DNA of 33,126 nucleotides from Lachnospiraceae bacterium. GTDB taxonomy: Bacteria; Bacillota; Clostridia; Lachnospirales; Lachnospiraceae. The notes under the pieces were generated by a model that ran no database searches, was not told the origin of the DNA, and worked only from the letters and a program-made list of their open reading frames with translations. The translations under genes were made by a program, and so were the position numbers. Each line of letters starts with the position of its first letter. Position 1 is the first letter of the stretch. The DNA is taken from contig JAGAQZ010000068.1 in assembly GCA_017622505.1 (NCBI GenBank), positions 1 to 33,126 of the forward strand, given 5' to 3'. Below, one piece after another: positions 1 to 7,883 of this stretch.

Positions 1-801
1 AGTGGTATCTTTCGGGTAAATCCACCAAAGGTAACCATAACCTTCCTCGTGCTCCGCAAGCATTGCATTGATATATTCTTCCGAAACAATCTGCTGTCCT
101 TTATACTCTCCTTTGTTTAAAACCATTACGCCAATCTTTGCAAAATCATTCGCCGTCATAGAAAGTCCCCAGCCTGCGGTATAATTACCGCTTGGATCTT
201 TTACCCAGCCTCTGTTATTGCGGGCCTTGTAAAACTCCTCCTGGCTCTTGCGGTCATACACGTTAGCAATGGGCACTTCTTTGATGCCCAAGGGCTCAAA
301 CAGGTACTTTGTGGCAAAAGTCTTCATATCCATGCCTGTAGCCACTTTTATTATATTGGATAAAAGATGCACGCCCAAAGTCGAATAATGAAACTGTTCA
401 CCGATGGCCTGTTTTCCGCCAATCTGGGGTAAAATCGCCAGCCCCCAGTCTTCACTTGTGCACACCTTGGTCCAAGGTTCCGACTTAAATTTGTAGGGTA
501 CCGTCATCGTCAGAAAATTTTCGATGGTCACATCTCTTAATTGCTCCTGGTTTCTCTTTAACCGGTAATCCGGGAAAAAGTCCAAAACCCTCTGGTTTAC
601 GCTCTCAATATATCCTTTATCGATGGCAATTCCGATTAAAATCGCCACAATACTCTTCACAATGGAAAAGGTATGTACCGACTCCTCGCGATTTGCTCCC
701 TTAAAATATTCCTCCAGCACAATTTCACTGTTTTTGTAAACTACCAGGCCGAGAGTGTTTGCGTACTCCGCGCCGATAATCTGTCTGATTTGTTCAATCA
801 T
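1..801 (-). CDS. Serine hydrolase, class C beta-lactamase family (3' end cut by window)
   Basis: The 267 visible residues form the N-terminal part of a beta-lactamase/penicillin-binding-protein-fold hydrolase. The SxxK nucleophile motif is seen as S46-I-V-K49. A tyrosine motif follows at Y139-S-T, where many relatives have YxN. The stretches GWGLSMTANDFAKIG and GYGYLWW near the visible end are typical of this family (PF00144). The third active-site motif (KTG or HxG) would lie beyond position 1. There is no signal peptide, so the enzyme is probably cytoplasmic. Such proteins are esterases, peptidases or amidases more often than true beta-lactamases, and the substrate cannot be told. The ATG at 801 is preceded by AAAGGAG about ten bases upstream. 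No convincing promoter was seen; TTGAAA near 870 on this strand is the best candidate. Confidence 0.85.
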   Translation of the reverse strand, partial: MIEQIRQIIGAEYANTLGLVVYKNSEIVLEEYFKGANREESVHTFSIVKSIVAILIGIAIDKGYIESVNQRVLDFFPDYRLKRNQEQLRDVTIENFLTMTVPYKFKSEPWTKVCTSEDWGLAILPQIGGKQAIGEQFHYSTLGVHLLSNIIKVATGMDMKTFATKYLFEPLGIKEVPIANVYDRKSQEEFYKARNNRGWVKDPSGNYTAGWGLSMTANDFAKIGVMVLNKGEYKGQQIVSEEYINAMLAEHEEGYGYLWWIYPKDTT

Positions 802-913
802 TTTTACGCTCCTTTTATTGTGTTTTTGGACGTCCTAAAATAAAGGCTAATTTAATTAAAAATTTATTTCAATAGTTTTTTTATAAAATACTTAAAAAGT
901 TTTTTTGCATTCA

Positions 914-942
914 TTGACATCATTTTATTGTTGTGTTAATAT
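914..942 (+). promoter_or_regulatory. Promoter for the membrane protein gene at 1043
   Basis: TTGACA at 914-919 and TAATAT at 937-942 are separated by exactly 17 bases. Transcription would begin near 950 and give a leader of about 95 nt. The leader contains an 11-bp inverted repeat, listed separately. Confidence 0.65.
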
Positions 943-981
943 TAGTTCCATACTAATACTTATTAAAGGTGGGTGATTATA

Positions 982-1019
982 TTTTATCAGTAGTAATTAC
1001 TGTATATTTACTGATAAAA
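982..1019 (+). promoter_or_regulatory. Inverted repeat in leader of the 1043 gene
   Basis: TTTTATCAGTA (982-992) is perfectly complementary to TACTGATAAAA (1009-1019). The interval holds a second small palindrome, AGTAATTACT. It lies between the promoter and the ribosome binding site, so it could be a protein operator or a 5' hairpin in the mRNA. No long T run follows, so it is not an obvious terminator. Confidence 0.5.
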
Positions 1020-1042
1020 GCACTTTTATGAAAGGAACATCT

Positions 1043-2629
1043 ATGAATACAGATAAAAAAGAAAACATCGAAATCCCGGAGAATGTAACGACTACCGAAA
1101 ATGAAGAAACCGATTTCACTTTTTTCAGTTTTTTGGCTTTTGCCAATGTGACGGCAGAACTTTTTTGCATAATGTTCTTGGGCACGCTTCACCGCCTGAT
1201 GAATTTTACGGTAAAAGATTCTTCTATCGTCGACCAGCTACATGAATATATCTTCAGTCGTTTTGCTAAAGAACAAAGTATTTGCATTGCGAATGCGACC
1301 CTTTGGATTTTCGTTGCAGGCCTGGTGGCTATGATTGCATCTTTTATCTTTAATCATAAGAATCAGAAGAAGTTTGAACATCTGTCTTTGATGCTTTCAA
1401 CCGGTCTTAACTTAACCGCAGGCATTTATTATCTGCTTGCCCATTTGCTTTGGACCAACAGTGAATATACCGGAAGTATTGGCGGTTTTATCTTTTACTG
1501 TGTTTTAATTGCCATCGGCGTTGTGGGCCTTATCTGGGGACTTTTCTTCCATAAAATCAAGGAAGCGCCCTATATAAAAAAGTGGATTCCTATCACATTT
1601 ACAAGCGTTCTTGTACTTGTGACCTGCGTTTGTATTGCATATCCCTTCGTAACACTTGATTCAGAGCGCAAGGAAGTAAATGCCTTGCGTCAAACCATTG
1701 CCAACCAGCAGACAGGATACTGTGAGGAAGTCAGCTACCAAATCGGTAATTATGCTAATGGTAACGCGCTCTACCTTGACGGCAAGCTGTACCTGACCAA
1801 GCACAATCCCCAGATTGATGCCGATGAGATTCTTTCCATTGATGAAAGCGGTAATGTGGAAGTGTTCCGGACAGCACCGGAAGAAGCGAAAGATTTTTCC
1901 TCCTGTTTATACCACTACGACGGATATATCTATGCATTAGCATATTCACCGGATACAAATCAACTTCTCCGCATATCCGTCGCAGATAAAACCGCAGAAC
2001 CCCTCTTGGAAGACGAGAACTATTCCTACTTTGGCATTCGCGACAATCTCCTTCTTATCAAGAGATGGGATTTGGAAACAAGCATACAATATATCGATGC
2101 TTATGATTTATCAAAACCCGTTACCAAAGAAAACGGATATGTATATGATTATAATACCTGGCTTTCTATTCTTGACTGGCCATATTTTGTGAATTCTTAC
2201 TTATACGGAAACACTTCCTACCGTCACTATGGATCAGACAGATACCCCGGAATGTGTGTGGGCGACAACATGTATCTTAATTTATCACAGTTAGGCATTG
2301 ATGGTACGTTGTGTATTCAAACACCGGAAACAGACTTTTATGACGGTACTGCAATTGATGACAAGGTGCTGGAATTAAATATCTTCGATAATGCAATTTA
2401 TTATATCAAGTTTGGTGCGGATTACGAAGATTATGAAGTTTATATCTGTGATCTTTCCGGCGAAAAAAAGACCTTAATCGGCACAATTCCCACTGAAATT
2501 ATTTCAGACCTTTATAATTTCAGTGTGGCGGAAAATTTCGTGGTAATCTATGGAGAAGACAAAGAAACGGAAGAAAGAACCGCATATATGATGTGGTTAG
2601 ACGACGGAAGTTGTAAGAAGTTGTGGTAA
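1043..2629 (+). CDS. Membrane protein, five TM helices plus large extracytoplasmic domain
   Basis: The 528-residue protein has an acidic N-terminal tail and five hydrophobic helices at about residues 27-50, 80-103, 115-137, 145-168 and 182-203. A soluble region of roughly 320 residues follows. It has repeated beta-rich units such as NALYLDGKLYL, YDGYIYALAYS and DNAIYYIKFG, which resemble the beta-propeller-like DUF5050 kind of repeat. This part probably lies outside the membrane and may bind a ligand or the wall. The function is not recognised. The ATG at 1043 is preferred to one at 1028 because AAAGGA sits just upstream of it. No terminator separates it from the lipoprotein gene that follows on the same strand. 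Confidence 0.75.
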   Translation: MNTDKKENIEIPENVTTTENEETDFTFFSFLAFANVTAELFCIMFLGTLHRLMNFTVKDSSIVDQLHEYIFSRFAKEQSICIANATLWIFVAGLVAMIASFIFNHKNQKKFEHLSLMLSTGLNLTAGIYYLLAHLLWTNSEYTGSIGGFIFYCVLIAIGVVGLIWGLFFHKIKEAPYIKKWIPITFTSVLVLVTCVCIAYPFVTLDSERKEVNALRQTIANQQTGYCEEVSYQIGNYANGNALYLDGKLYLTKHNPQIDADEILSIDESGNVEVFRTAPEEAKDFSSCLYHYDGYIYALAYSPDTNQLLRISVADKTAEPLLEDENYSYFGIRDNLLLIKRWDLETSIQYIDAYDLSKPVTKENGYVYDYNTWLSILDWPYFVNSYLYGNTSYRHYGSDRYPGMCVGDNMYLNLSQLGIDGTLCIQTPETDFYDGTAIDDKVLELNIFDNAIYYIKFGADYEDYEVYICDLSGEKKTLIGTIPTEIISDLYNFSVAENFVVIYGEDKETEERTAYMMWLDDGSCKKLW

Positions 2630-2655
2630 TACTAATTTGTGTTACTTGTAGCAAT
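2622..2655 (+). repeat. Degenerate 34-nt direct repeat, copy 1
   Basis: The 34 bases starting TGTGGTAATACTAATTTG match 4278-4311 at 29 positions in the same orientation. This copy overlaps the stop codon of the upstream membrane protein gene. The two copies flank the lipoprotein gene and the AbiEi-like gene. Confidence 0.5.
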
Positions 2656-2739
2656 AAGCATTTTAAAATATAAACAACGATGAGGAAAAAAATGTTTAAA
2701 GACAACCTTAAAAATAGGAAAAGTGAAAGGAGAACAAAT

Positions 2740-3525
2740 ATGAAAATGTTAAAAAAGAATTTAGCGCTGATTTTGTGTTTGACGCTTGTTGGTATGTTAA
2801 GCGGATGCGGTTCCCAGGCAAAAAGCGGACCTTCCAAAGCAATTAAGGAGTATTTTGATGCTTGCAATGCAATGGATATGGAAGCAATAGATAACGCATC
2901 CATTCCCGATGGCAAAGAAGGATATTATACTTCACAGTTGTTGAGTACGGATGATTACAGTTTCTATGAGAACTGGCGATCCACTATGGGCTTTTACAGA
3001 AGCAAGCTGGATGCCGCTGATTTCATAAAATTTAATCCTGAGTTTGTAATTTTTGATGATTACTCTTACGTATCAACAGGACCGAATGGTGAGTTGTTAA
3101 ATTACGACCGTGAAGAAATAACATTGGAAGAAGCATTGCCCGACTTTTCCGTAGATTATAAGATTGAGGAAATAGAACAGTTTGATGATTGTACTGCCTA
3201 TTTAAAAAGTGGGTTAAGTTTGATTGAAATAGAGGATATGGATAAAGTCGTTGCTTTAAGCGACGGAAGTTTTCTGGATGTTCAAGATATGTATGTTGCC
3301 AAACTTAAAGTTGAATGGTCATATGGAAACAACCTGTATGGATATAACAAAAGTTGGTGGAATGATGAAGAGTTTTGCAATTTTGTGCCTGCTTCTTACG
3401 AAGATACCATAAAAGAACATGCTGATTTAGATTATATTGTTTTTGTTTACAAATATAATGATGAGTGGTATGTATGTCCGGAAAATTTAAAAGCATCTAC
3501 ATATTTGTATGCTGCTGAATTTTAA
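2740..3525 (+). CDS. Lipoprotein of unknown function
   Basis: The 261-residue protein begins with a classic lipoprotein signal: a lysine-rich start, a hydrophobic core and the lipobox LSGC with the modified cysteine at about residue 23. It would be anchored on the outer face of the membrane. The mature part is acidic and aromatic-rich and has no motif I recognise; the opening AIKEYFDACNAMDMEAI looks like the first helix of an NTF2/DUF4878-like fold, which is common in Firmicutes lipoproteins (tentative). AAAGGAGA lies eight bases before this ATG. An in-frame ATG at 2680 would add 20 charged residues before the signal peptide and is rejected. The gene may be co-transcribed with the membrane protein upstream, and a strong hairpin follows it. 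Confidence 0.75.
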   Translation: MKMLKKNLALILCLTLVGMLSGCGSQAKSGPSKAIKEYFDACNAMDMEAIDNASIPDGKEGYYTSQLLSTDDYSFYENWRSTMGFYRSKLDAADFIKFNPEFVIFDDYSYVSTGPNGELLNYDREEITLEEALPDFSVDYKIEEIEQFDDCTAYLKSGLSLIEIEDMDKVVALSDGSFLDVQDMYVAKLKVEWSYGNNLYGYNKSWWNDEEFCNFVPASYEDTIKEHADLDYIVFVYKYNDEWYVCPENLKASTYLYAAEF

Positions 3526-3554
3526 TTATACTCATAATTAAAAAAATGATATGT

Positions 3555-3592
3555 CCCTCTTTATCAGTTCATCGGTAAAGGGGGATTATATT
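3555..3592. terminator. Bidirectional terminator between convergent genes
   Basis: CCCTCTTTATC (3555-3565) pairs with GGTAAAGGGGG (3574-3584) over 11 bp, including two G-T pairs, with an 8-nt loop. A T-rich tract follows on the plus strand. It separates the lipoprotein gene from the AbiEi-like gene, which runs the other way. Confidence 0.75.
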
Positions 3593-3602
3593 TTTATATT
3601 CA

Positions 3603-4145
3603 TCAGAACACCTCCGATTGCAACACTTGCGTAATCATCTTGCTTTTCGGAAAAGATGATGCATACTCCTGGATTGCTTCTATATCCAAATCGTAAATCA
3701 GTTTGCGATAATTTCCTATAATCTCCTTGTAATAGTCGTATGGTAGTTTATTCTTATTGCGTATTACTTCAATTAAAAGACGCTCCTTGGAGTATATTTT
3801 TACCTTACTTCCCTGATACTCTTTATCTTCCATTCCCACATATACATAATCCGGCTGTTCAAAACATTGTTTCACTCTTTTATCCGTAATTTTGGAATCG
3901 TCCTTATCCGTAGACATATAATATCGGTCCGGTATTACTTCTGTCAGTCCTTGCATGTATAAGGCTGTATTCATTGTTAAGACTGCTTTCGGATATTTCA
4001 TTGTAATAATTTCCAATTCCGATACATATTTCTCTGTGGAATAAACGCCCTTTTCTATTTTATAAAGTTTCTCATCTGCAATTTGCTTTTTTATCTGATA
4101 GTCGGATTGATATTTTTTAATACATTCTTCATAAGACAATAACAT
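3603..4145 (-). CDS. AbiEi-like antitoxin / transcriptional regulator, solitary
   Basis: The 180-residue protein opens with IKKQIADEKLYKIEKGVYST at residues 18-37. This matches the wing-like region of the type IV antitoxin AbiEi family, where a helix is followed by a glycine and the end of a winged-helix wing. The next segment (AVLTMNTALYMQGLTEVIPDRYY) fits the rest of that domain. AbiEi proteins repress their own promoter and neutralise the nucleotidyltransferase toxin AbiEii. No AbiEii gene is adjacent here, so this is either an orphan antitoxin or a regulator of another process. AAAGGAGG lies eight bases before the ATG. A 7-bp inverted repeat in its leader is a candidate operator. Confidence 0.65.
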   Translation of the reverse strand: MLLSYEECIKKYQSDYQIKKQIADEKLYKIEKGVYSTEKYVSELEIITMKYPKAVLTMNTALYMQGLTEVIPDRYYMSTDKDDSKITDKRVKQCFEQPDYVYVGMEDKEYQGSKVKIYSKERLLIEVIRNKNKLPYDYYKEIIGNYRKLIYDLDIEAIQEYASSFPKSKMITQVLQSEVF

Positions 4146-4168
4146 AAAAAATCCTCCTTTTAGGTTTT

Positions 4169-4197
4169 TATCCGATTTTTTTATTTTTTTTCGGATA
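4169..4197 (-). promoter_or_regulatory. Candidate operator of the AbiEi-like gene
   Basis: TATCCGA (4169-4175) and TCGGATA (4191-4197) are inverted, with 15 A/T bases between them. They lie just downstream of the predicted start of transcription and upstream of the ribosome binding site. AbiEi antitoxins are known to bind inverted repeats in their own promoter regions, so autoregulation is a reasonable inference. Confidence 0.4.
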
Positions 4198-4206
4198 TTT
4201 GCTTTA

Positions 4207-4234
4207 ATTTTAGCAAAATACTATTTTTTGTCAA
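4207..4234 (-). promoter_or_regulatory. Promoter of the AbiEi-like gene
   Basis: On the minus strand, TTGACA (4234-4229) and TAAAAT (4212-4207) are separated by 16 bases. The leader would be about 55 nt long. Confidence 0.5.
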
Positions 4235-4277
4235 TATTTATATTTTTCTTTATAAAAATTGATTTAGACACTCTTTA

Positions 4278-4311
4278 TGTGGTAATGTTAATTTGCATTG
4301 CTTGTAGCAAT
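4278..4311 (+). repeat. Degenerate 34-nt direct repeat, copy 2
   Basis: It matches 2622-2655 at 29 of 34 positions in the same orientation. It lies in otherwise gene-free sequence between the AbiEi-like gene and the end of the niaR operon. It contains the small dyad TTGCTTGTAGCAA. Confidence 0.5.
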
Positions 4312-4336
4312 TTGGTCTATTACTAGTAACTACAAA

Positions 4337-4364
4337 CAAAAAAGCTATCAACTCGATAGCTTTT
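4337..4364 (-). terminator. Terminator of the nadB-nadC-niaR operon
   Basis: On the minus strand, AAAGCTATC, a 5-nt loop and GATAGCTTT form a 9-bp stem followed by a T tract. It lies just after the last gene of the operon (4370-4783). Confidence 0.8.
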
Positions 4365-4369
4365 GAATA

Positions 4370-4783
4370 TTACTTATACCAGTTATAAAATAACTCTATT
4401 TTTTCCGGTTCATTTTCACTTCCAATACAGCTTATATTTCCTGTATTGTCTACACGATACGTTACGCTATATGCTTTCTCTGGTGCGGAATAACCCTCGT
4501 GATCAAAAAACTCCCAGTAAAGTGTCACCTCTCCCGATGATACAGCCTCGAAACACCAATATGTACGATTGGTTCCGTAGTTACATTTTGTTTCTGCAAG
4601 AATTCCTTCCTCACTCATATCGTAACTCCAGTGTTCGCACCCGCATTCGCTTTTATATTGGCTGATTCTTAACGTTTTATCAGATAAAAATATCCAAAGA
4701 ATTGTAGCAAGTGTCGCCACAAGCAATAAAGCGCCAATTATCCCTACAATTAGTTTTTTTCTGCAATTCTTTTTAGCTTTCAT
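4370..4783 (-). CDS. Small membrane-anchored protein, last gene of the NAD operon
   Basis: The 137-residue protein has a strongly basic start (MKAKKNCRKK) followed by a single hydrophobic helix at about residues 11-33. The remaining 100 or so residues are exported, with several cysteines (CGC, TKC, YWC, ISC) and many aromatic residues. I do not recognise the family. It starts nine bases after the niaR stop codon, with AGGA as a modest ribosome binding site. A clear terminator follows, so it appears co-transcribed with nadB, nadC and niaR. Whether it has any part in NAD metabolism is unknown; it may simply be a lineage-specific hitchhiker. Confidence 0.65.
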   Translation of the reverse strand: MKAKKNCRKKLIVGIIGALLLVATLATILWIFLSDKTLRISQYKSECGCEHWSYDMSEEGILAETKCNYGTNRTYWCFEAVSSGEVTLYWEFFDHEGYSAPEKAYSVTYRVDNTGNISCIGSENEPEKIELFYNWYK

Positions 4784-4792
4784 CTTAAATTC

Positions 4793-5329
4793 CTACTGTA
4801 CACCCTTCGGCTCATACTCCTGAAGCGGCGCCAAAAATCCGTTTTCTTTTAAGTTCTTCTCTATCAAATCCAAGGTTTCCTCGCTGTCCGCAAGAATGGT
4901 ATGGTAATGATAGCCCGAAGTCACATTCTTAAGAAGGCTGGACTTGCCCGACGCGATATCGTCCAAGAACTGTTGCACATTCAAACGGGACTTAATGCCC
5001 ATCTCGCCGCGAACCAGGCCATAGACCTTATGGTAGACAAAGACATCATCTACAATTCCGCCCAGGTCTACAATCAGATTCAGCTCTTTCTCAACCTCTT
5101 CGTCTGTATGCTGTACCTTAAAAACCCTTTTGCAGACGTCCTGCTTATCGATGACATAGCCTCTTGCAAGAGAAGCTACGGGCACACCGGTAGCACGGAT
5201 AATGGCAATATCCTGCACAATCACCTGTCTGCTCACGTCAAATTGCTCAGCAAGACGGGAAGCGGAAACAGGGCTTACGGATTTTTTAAGACAGTCTACT
5301 ATTTCCTTTCTTCTTGTTTCTGCGTTCAT
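4793..5329 (-). CDS. niaR: NiaR, niacin-responsive repressor of NAD synthesis
   Basis: The 178-residue protein has an N-terminal winged helix-turn-helix (VSASRLAEQFDVSRQVIVQD at about residues 21-40). A C-terminal 3H domain follows, named after its conserved histidines, seen here as H74, H100, H141 and H143. In Bacillus and Clostridia this protein (also YrxA) represses NAD synthesis and niacin uptake genes, with nicotinic acid as co-repressor. Its place downstream of nadB-nadC, and the inverted repeat across the nadB/nadA promoters, fit that role and imply autoregulation. GAGGAAC lies just before the ATG. A 109-bp gap separates it from nadC; two small hairpins but no terminator were seen there. 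Confidence 0.92.
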   Translation of the reverse strand: MNAETRRKEIVDCLKKSVSPVSASRLAEQFDVSRQVIVQDIAIIRATGVPVASLARGYVIDKQDVCKRVFKVQHTDEEVEKELNLIVDLGGIVDDVFVYHKVYGLVRGEMGIKSRLNVQQFLDDIASGKSSLLKNVTSGYHYHTILADSEETLDLIEKNLKENGFLAPLQEYEPKGVQ

Positions 5330-5438
5330 AGTTCCTCATTTCCAAGCGATTATTTCGCTCTTTTCTCCAATTACACCTACTTTCTGCACGGAAATTCATA
5401 TGTTTCCGGCAGACCAAATTTACTTTTACCTACTCTTC

Positions 5439-6293
5439 TTACACCGCATGCAAATTCTTCAAAGACAAATCAAGAATCGGTGAAGAGTGAGTCAAAGCAC
5501 CGCTGGATACGTAATCAACGCCCAAACCTTTTAATCTTGCGATATTTTCTGCGGTTACGTTACCGGAAACTTCCACTTCTGCTCTGTGGTCGATGTAGTC
5601 AATGGCTTCTTTTAACTGCTCAGTAGACATATTATCAAGCATGATAATGTGCGCGCCTGCCTCCACAGCTTCTTTTACCTGGTCGAAGGTCTCCACTTCC
5701 ACTTCGATTTTGCGAACGAAGGGCGCATATGCCTTCGCCATAGCTACGGCTTCTTTGACACCGCCTGCTGCCCCGATGTGGTTGTCCTTCAAAAGCACAC
5801 CGTCGGATAAGTTGTATCTGTGGTTGTTACCGCCACCCACGCGTACGGAATATTTTTCAAAAATACGGTTGTTAGGGGTTGTTTTACGGGTATCAAGAAG
5901 TTTGATGCCTGTGCCTTCCAACATTTTAACCATTTTAGATGTGTAAGTTGCCACACCGCTCATTCTCTGCAAGTAGTTAAGTGCAGTTCTCTCACCTGAT
6001 AAAAGAACTCGAATATCACCGCGGATTTTGCCGATTAACTGGCCCTTGGTAATTGCTTCGCCGTCTTCCACGTATAATTCCACTTCTGTTTTCTCATCTA
6101 AAAGTGTGAATACGCGGGAAAATACCTGCACGCCACAAAGGATACCGTCTTCCTTACAGATTAAGTCTACTTCACCCATTGTTGCAGTCTGCATAACGCT
6201 GTTGGTGGATACGTCTTCGCTGGTGATATCCTCCTCTAACGCGCTCATAATTAAGGGATCTACTTTCAATTTCATGGTTGCCTGATCAAACAT
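5439..6293 (-). CDS. nadC: Nicotinate-nucleotide diphosphorylase (carboxylating), NadC
   Basis: NadC joins quinolinate to phosphoribosyl pyrophosphate and releases CO2 to give nicotinate mononucleotide. The 284-residue length is normal. Family motifs visible are ERTALNYLQRMSG (101-113), the substrate-binding TRKTTP (135-140), GGGNNHRYNLSDGVLLKDNH (153-172), the acidic strand EVEVET (197-202) and IIMLDNM (217-222). It starts two bases after the nadB stop codon. Its AGGAGG ribosome binding site is formed by the last two arginine codons of nadB, so the two genes are probably translationally coupled. A later in-frame ATG (MKLK) has no such site. Confidence 0.96.
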   Translation of the reverse strand: MFDQATMKLKVDPLIMSALEEDITSEDVSTNSVMQTATMGEVDLICKEDGILCGVQVFSRVFTLLDEKTEVELYVEDGEAITKGQLIGKIRGDIRVLLSGERTALNYLQRMSGVATYTSKMVKMLEGTGIKLLDTRKTTPNNRIFEKYSVRVGGGNNHRYNLSDGVLLKDNHIGAAGGVKEAVAMAKAYAPFVRKIEVEVETFDQVKEAVEAGAHIIMLDNMSTEQLKEAIDYIDHRAEVEVSGNVTAENIARLKGLGVDYVSSGALTHSSPILDLSLKNLHAV

Positions 6294-6295
6294 TC

Positions 6296-7747
6296 TTAAT
6301 TCCTCCTGTTAATTTCATCTAAAACGAGTTGGTGGTTCTCTTCATTCCACTTCTCGATGTCTTCGTATTTACTGTAATCAGGGGTCTGATAAGTCAATTC
6401 CCTGGTTACCACAATCTGGCCTTCTTTATTGGTCTTGGTTTTTACCTTGGTTTCCATATTGCTTTCAAAATCCTCGTCCATATCCAAAGGCTCGTATTTT
6501 ATAAGGTCTAAGGCTGCCACTTTGCCGAATACGAGACTCTCTAAAAGAGAGTTGCTGGCAAGACGGTTTTTACCATGGACACCGTTGCAGGCGGTCTCGC
6601 CGATGGCGTAGAGACGCTCCATGGAAGTCTGGCTGTTCTTATCCACCTTCACGCCACCCATAAAATAGTGCTGGGCGGGTACTACAGGAATACATTCCTC
6701 TGTGGCATCGTAGCCGTGATCCTTACAATACTCTAAAATATTAGGGAAGTGGGAAATCAGCTCGTCTCTTGGAATGGTGCGCATATCTTCCCACACGTGC
6801 TCCGTACCGTCCTTGGCCATCTGCTCGCGAATTGCCGCAGTCAGCTTGTCTCTCGGAATCAGCTCATTTACAAAGCGCTCCATATTTTTATTATATAATT
6901 TAGCACCCTCGCCTCTGACAGACTCGGAAATCAAGAAGCTTCGGTCACTGATGTCTTCACTGTAAAAGGTAGTAGGGTGAATCTGTACATAATCTACGTC
7001 TCTTGTGGCGATACCGTGTCTTAAAGCAAGGGCAACACCGTCGCCGGTCAAATGGCGGTAGTTGGTAGAGTAGCGATATAAGCCGCCTACGCCACCGGTT
7101 GCAAGTACGGTAACATCCGCATAAATGGCATCCAAGCTACCGTCTTCCTTGCGAATCACAACACCAAAGCACTCGCCGGTTTTATGACGAAGGAATTCCT
7201 TCGCTGCTGCTTTAGCCGCTAAAGTTCCTTCCGGGAATCTCTTGGCGCGCTCGTCCACGCCGGCCTCGCCGTCAAGGGCAAGTAAGTCCACCATAGTGGT
7301 ATGCTCCATAATCTCCACATTGTCAAGTTCTTTTACCCTTGCATAAAGTGTGCTGGTAATTTCCTCACCGGTAATATCCTTATGATGCAGAATTCGATGC
7401 TTCCCGTGACCGCCCTCGCGGGTGTATTTCAACTCACCGTCTTGGGTTCGGCAGAAACGCACACCGTAATCCAGCAAATCATTGATAGTATCCCTGGAAT
7501 GGGAAATCATAATTTCCACGCTCTCGCGGGTATTCTCGTAATGGCCCGCCTTCAGCGTATCTTCCATAAAAGGCTCAAAATCGTTTTCATCATGCTGAAC
7601 GCAGATACCGCCCTGGGCAAGATAAGAGTCGCACTCCTCCACTTTGGCCTTGGTAAGCATAATAATTTTCTTGTCGCGGGGAAGGTTTAATGCACAATAC
7701 AGACCTGCGCACCCGGTTCCCACGATTAAAACATCACATTTTCTCAT
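6296..7747 (-). CDS. nadB: L-aspartate oxidase, NadB
   Basis: NadB oxidises L-aspartate to iminoaspartate with FAD, the first step of de novo NAD synthesis. The 483 residues begin with the dinucleotide-binding strand VLIVGTGCAGLYCAL (GxGxxG at residues 10-15). Then come SYLAQGGI at 41-48, the flavin-site HPTTF, the arginine-bearing SVRGEGAKLYN, and the C-terminal RLASNSLLESLVFG, all typical of the succinate dehydrogenase/aspartate oxidase flavoprotein family. The ATG at 7747 is chosen because GGAGG lies eight bases upstream. A GTG at 7762 would place that site inside the gene. The leader of about 100 nt carries a hairpin and part of a repeat found again at 27663-27688. Confidence 0.95.
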   Translation of the reverse strand: MRKCDVLIVGTGCAGLYCALNLPRDKKIIMLTKAKVEECDSYLAQGGICVQHDENDFEPFMEDTLKAGHYENTRESVEIMISHSRDTINDLLDYGVRFCRTQDGELKYTREGGHGKHRILHHKDITGEEITSTLYARVKELDNVEIMEHTTMVDLLALDGEAGVDERAKRFPEGTLAAKAAAKEFLRHKTGECFGVVIRKEDGSLDAIYADVTVLATGGVGGLYRYSTNYRHLTGDGVALALRHGIATRDVDYVQIHPTTFYSEDISDRSFLISESVRGEGAKLYNKNMERFVNELIPRDKLTAAIREQMAKDGTEHVWEDMRTIPRDELISHFPNILEYCKDHGYDATEECIPVVPAQHYFMGGVKVDKNSQTSMERLYAIGETACNGVHGKNRLASNSLLESLVFGKVAALDLIKYEPLDMDEDFESNMETKVKTKTNKEGQIVVTRELTYQTPDYSKYEDIEKWNEENHQLVLDEINRRN

Positions 7748-7780
7748 ATGTGTGTCCTCCACCTGATTCTGTCGAAAAAT

Positions 7781-7827
7781 GGTAACTATTCAGAACACCA
7801 TTCGCAATATATCAGACCTTGTCTGAT
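7781..7827 (-). repeat. Partial copy of the 27533-27690 element in the nadB leader
   Basis: On the minus strand, a perfect hairpin (ATCAGAC / GTCTGAT, 7811-7827, 3-nt loop) is followed by a 26-nt tail at 7806-7781. The tail begins TTGCGAATGG and ends GAATAGTTAC. The same 26 bases occur exactly at 27663-27688, again behind a 3-nt-loop hairpin of different sequence. The left half of that element is absent here. Confidence 0.75.
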
Positions 7828-7854
7828 GTAAAAGCGTTCCTATGCTTCGTGGTT

Positions 7855-7883
7855 ATCATAACACGTGACAAGACACCTGTCAA
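7855..7883 (-). promoter_or_regulatory. nadB-nadC-niaR promoter
   Basis: On the minus strand, TTGACA (7883-7878) and TATGAT (7860-7855) are 17 bases apart. The -35 box sits in the centre of the probable NiaR operator. Confidence 0.75.

Noticed and set aside
7748-7762. GTG start of nadB at 7762
   Set aside because: The GGAGG ribosome binding site would lie inside the reading frame; the ATG at 7747 is correctly spaced and begins at the usual place before the FAD-binding strand.
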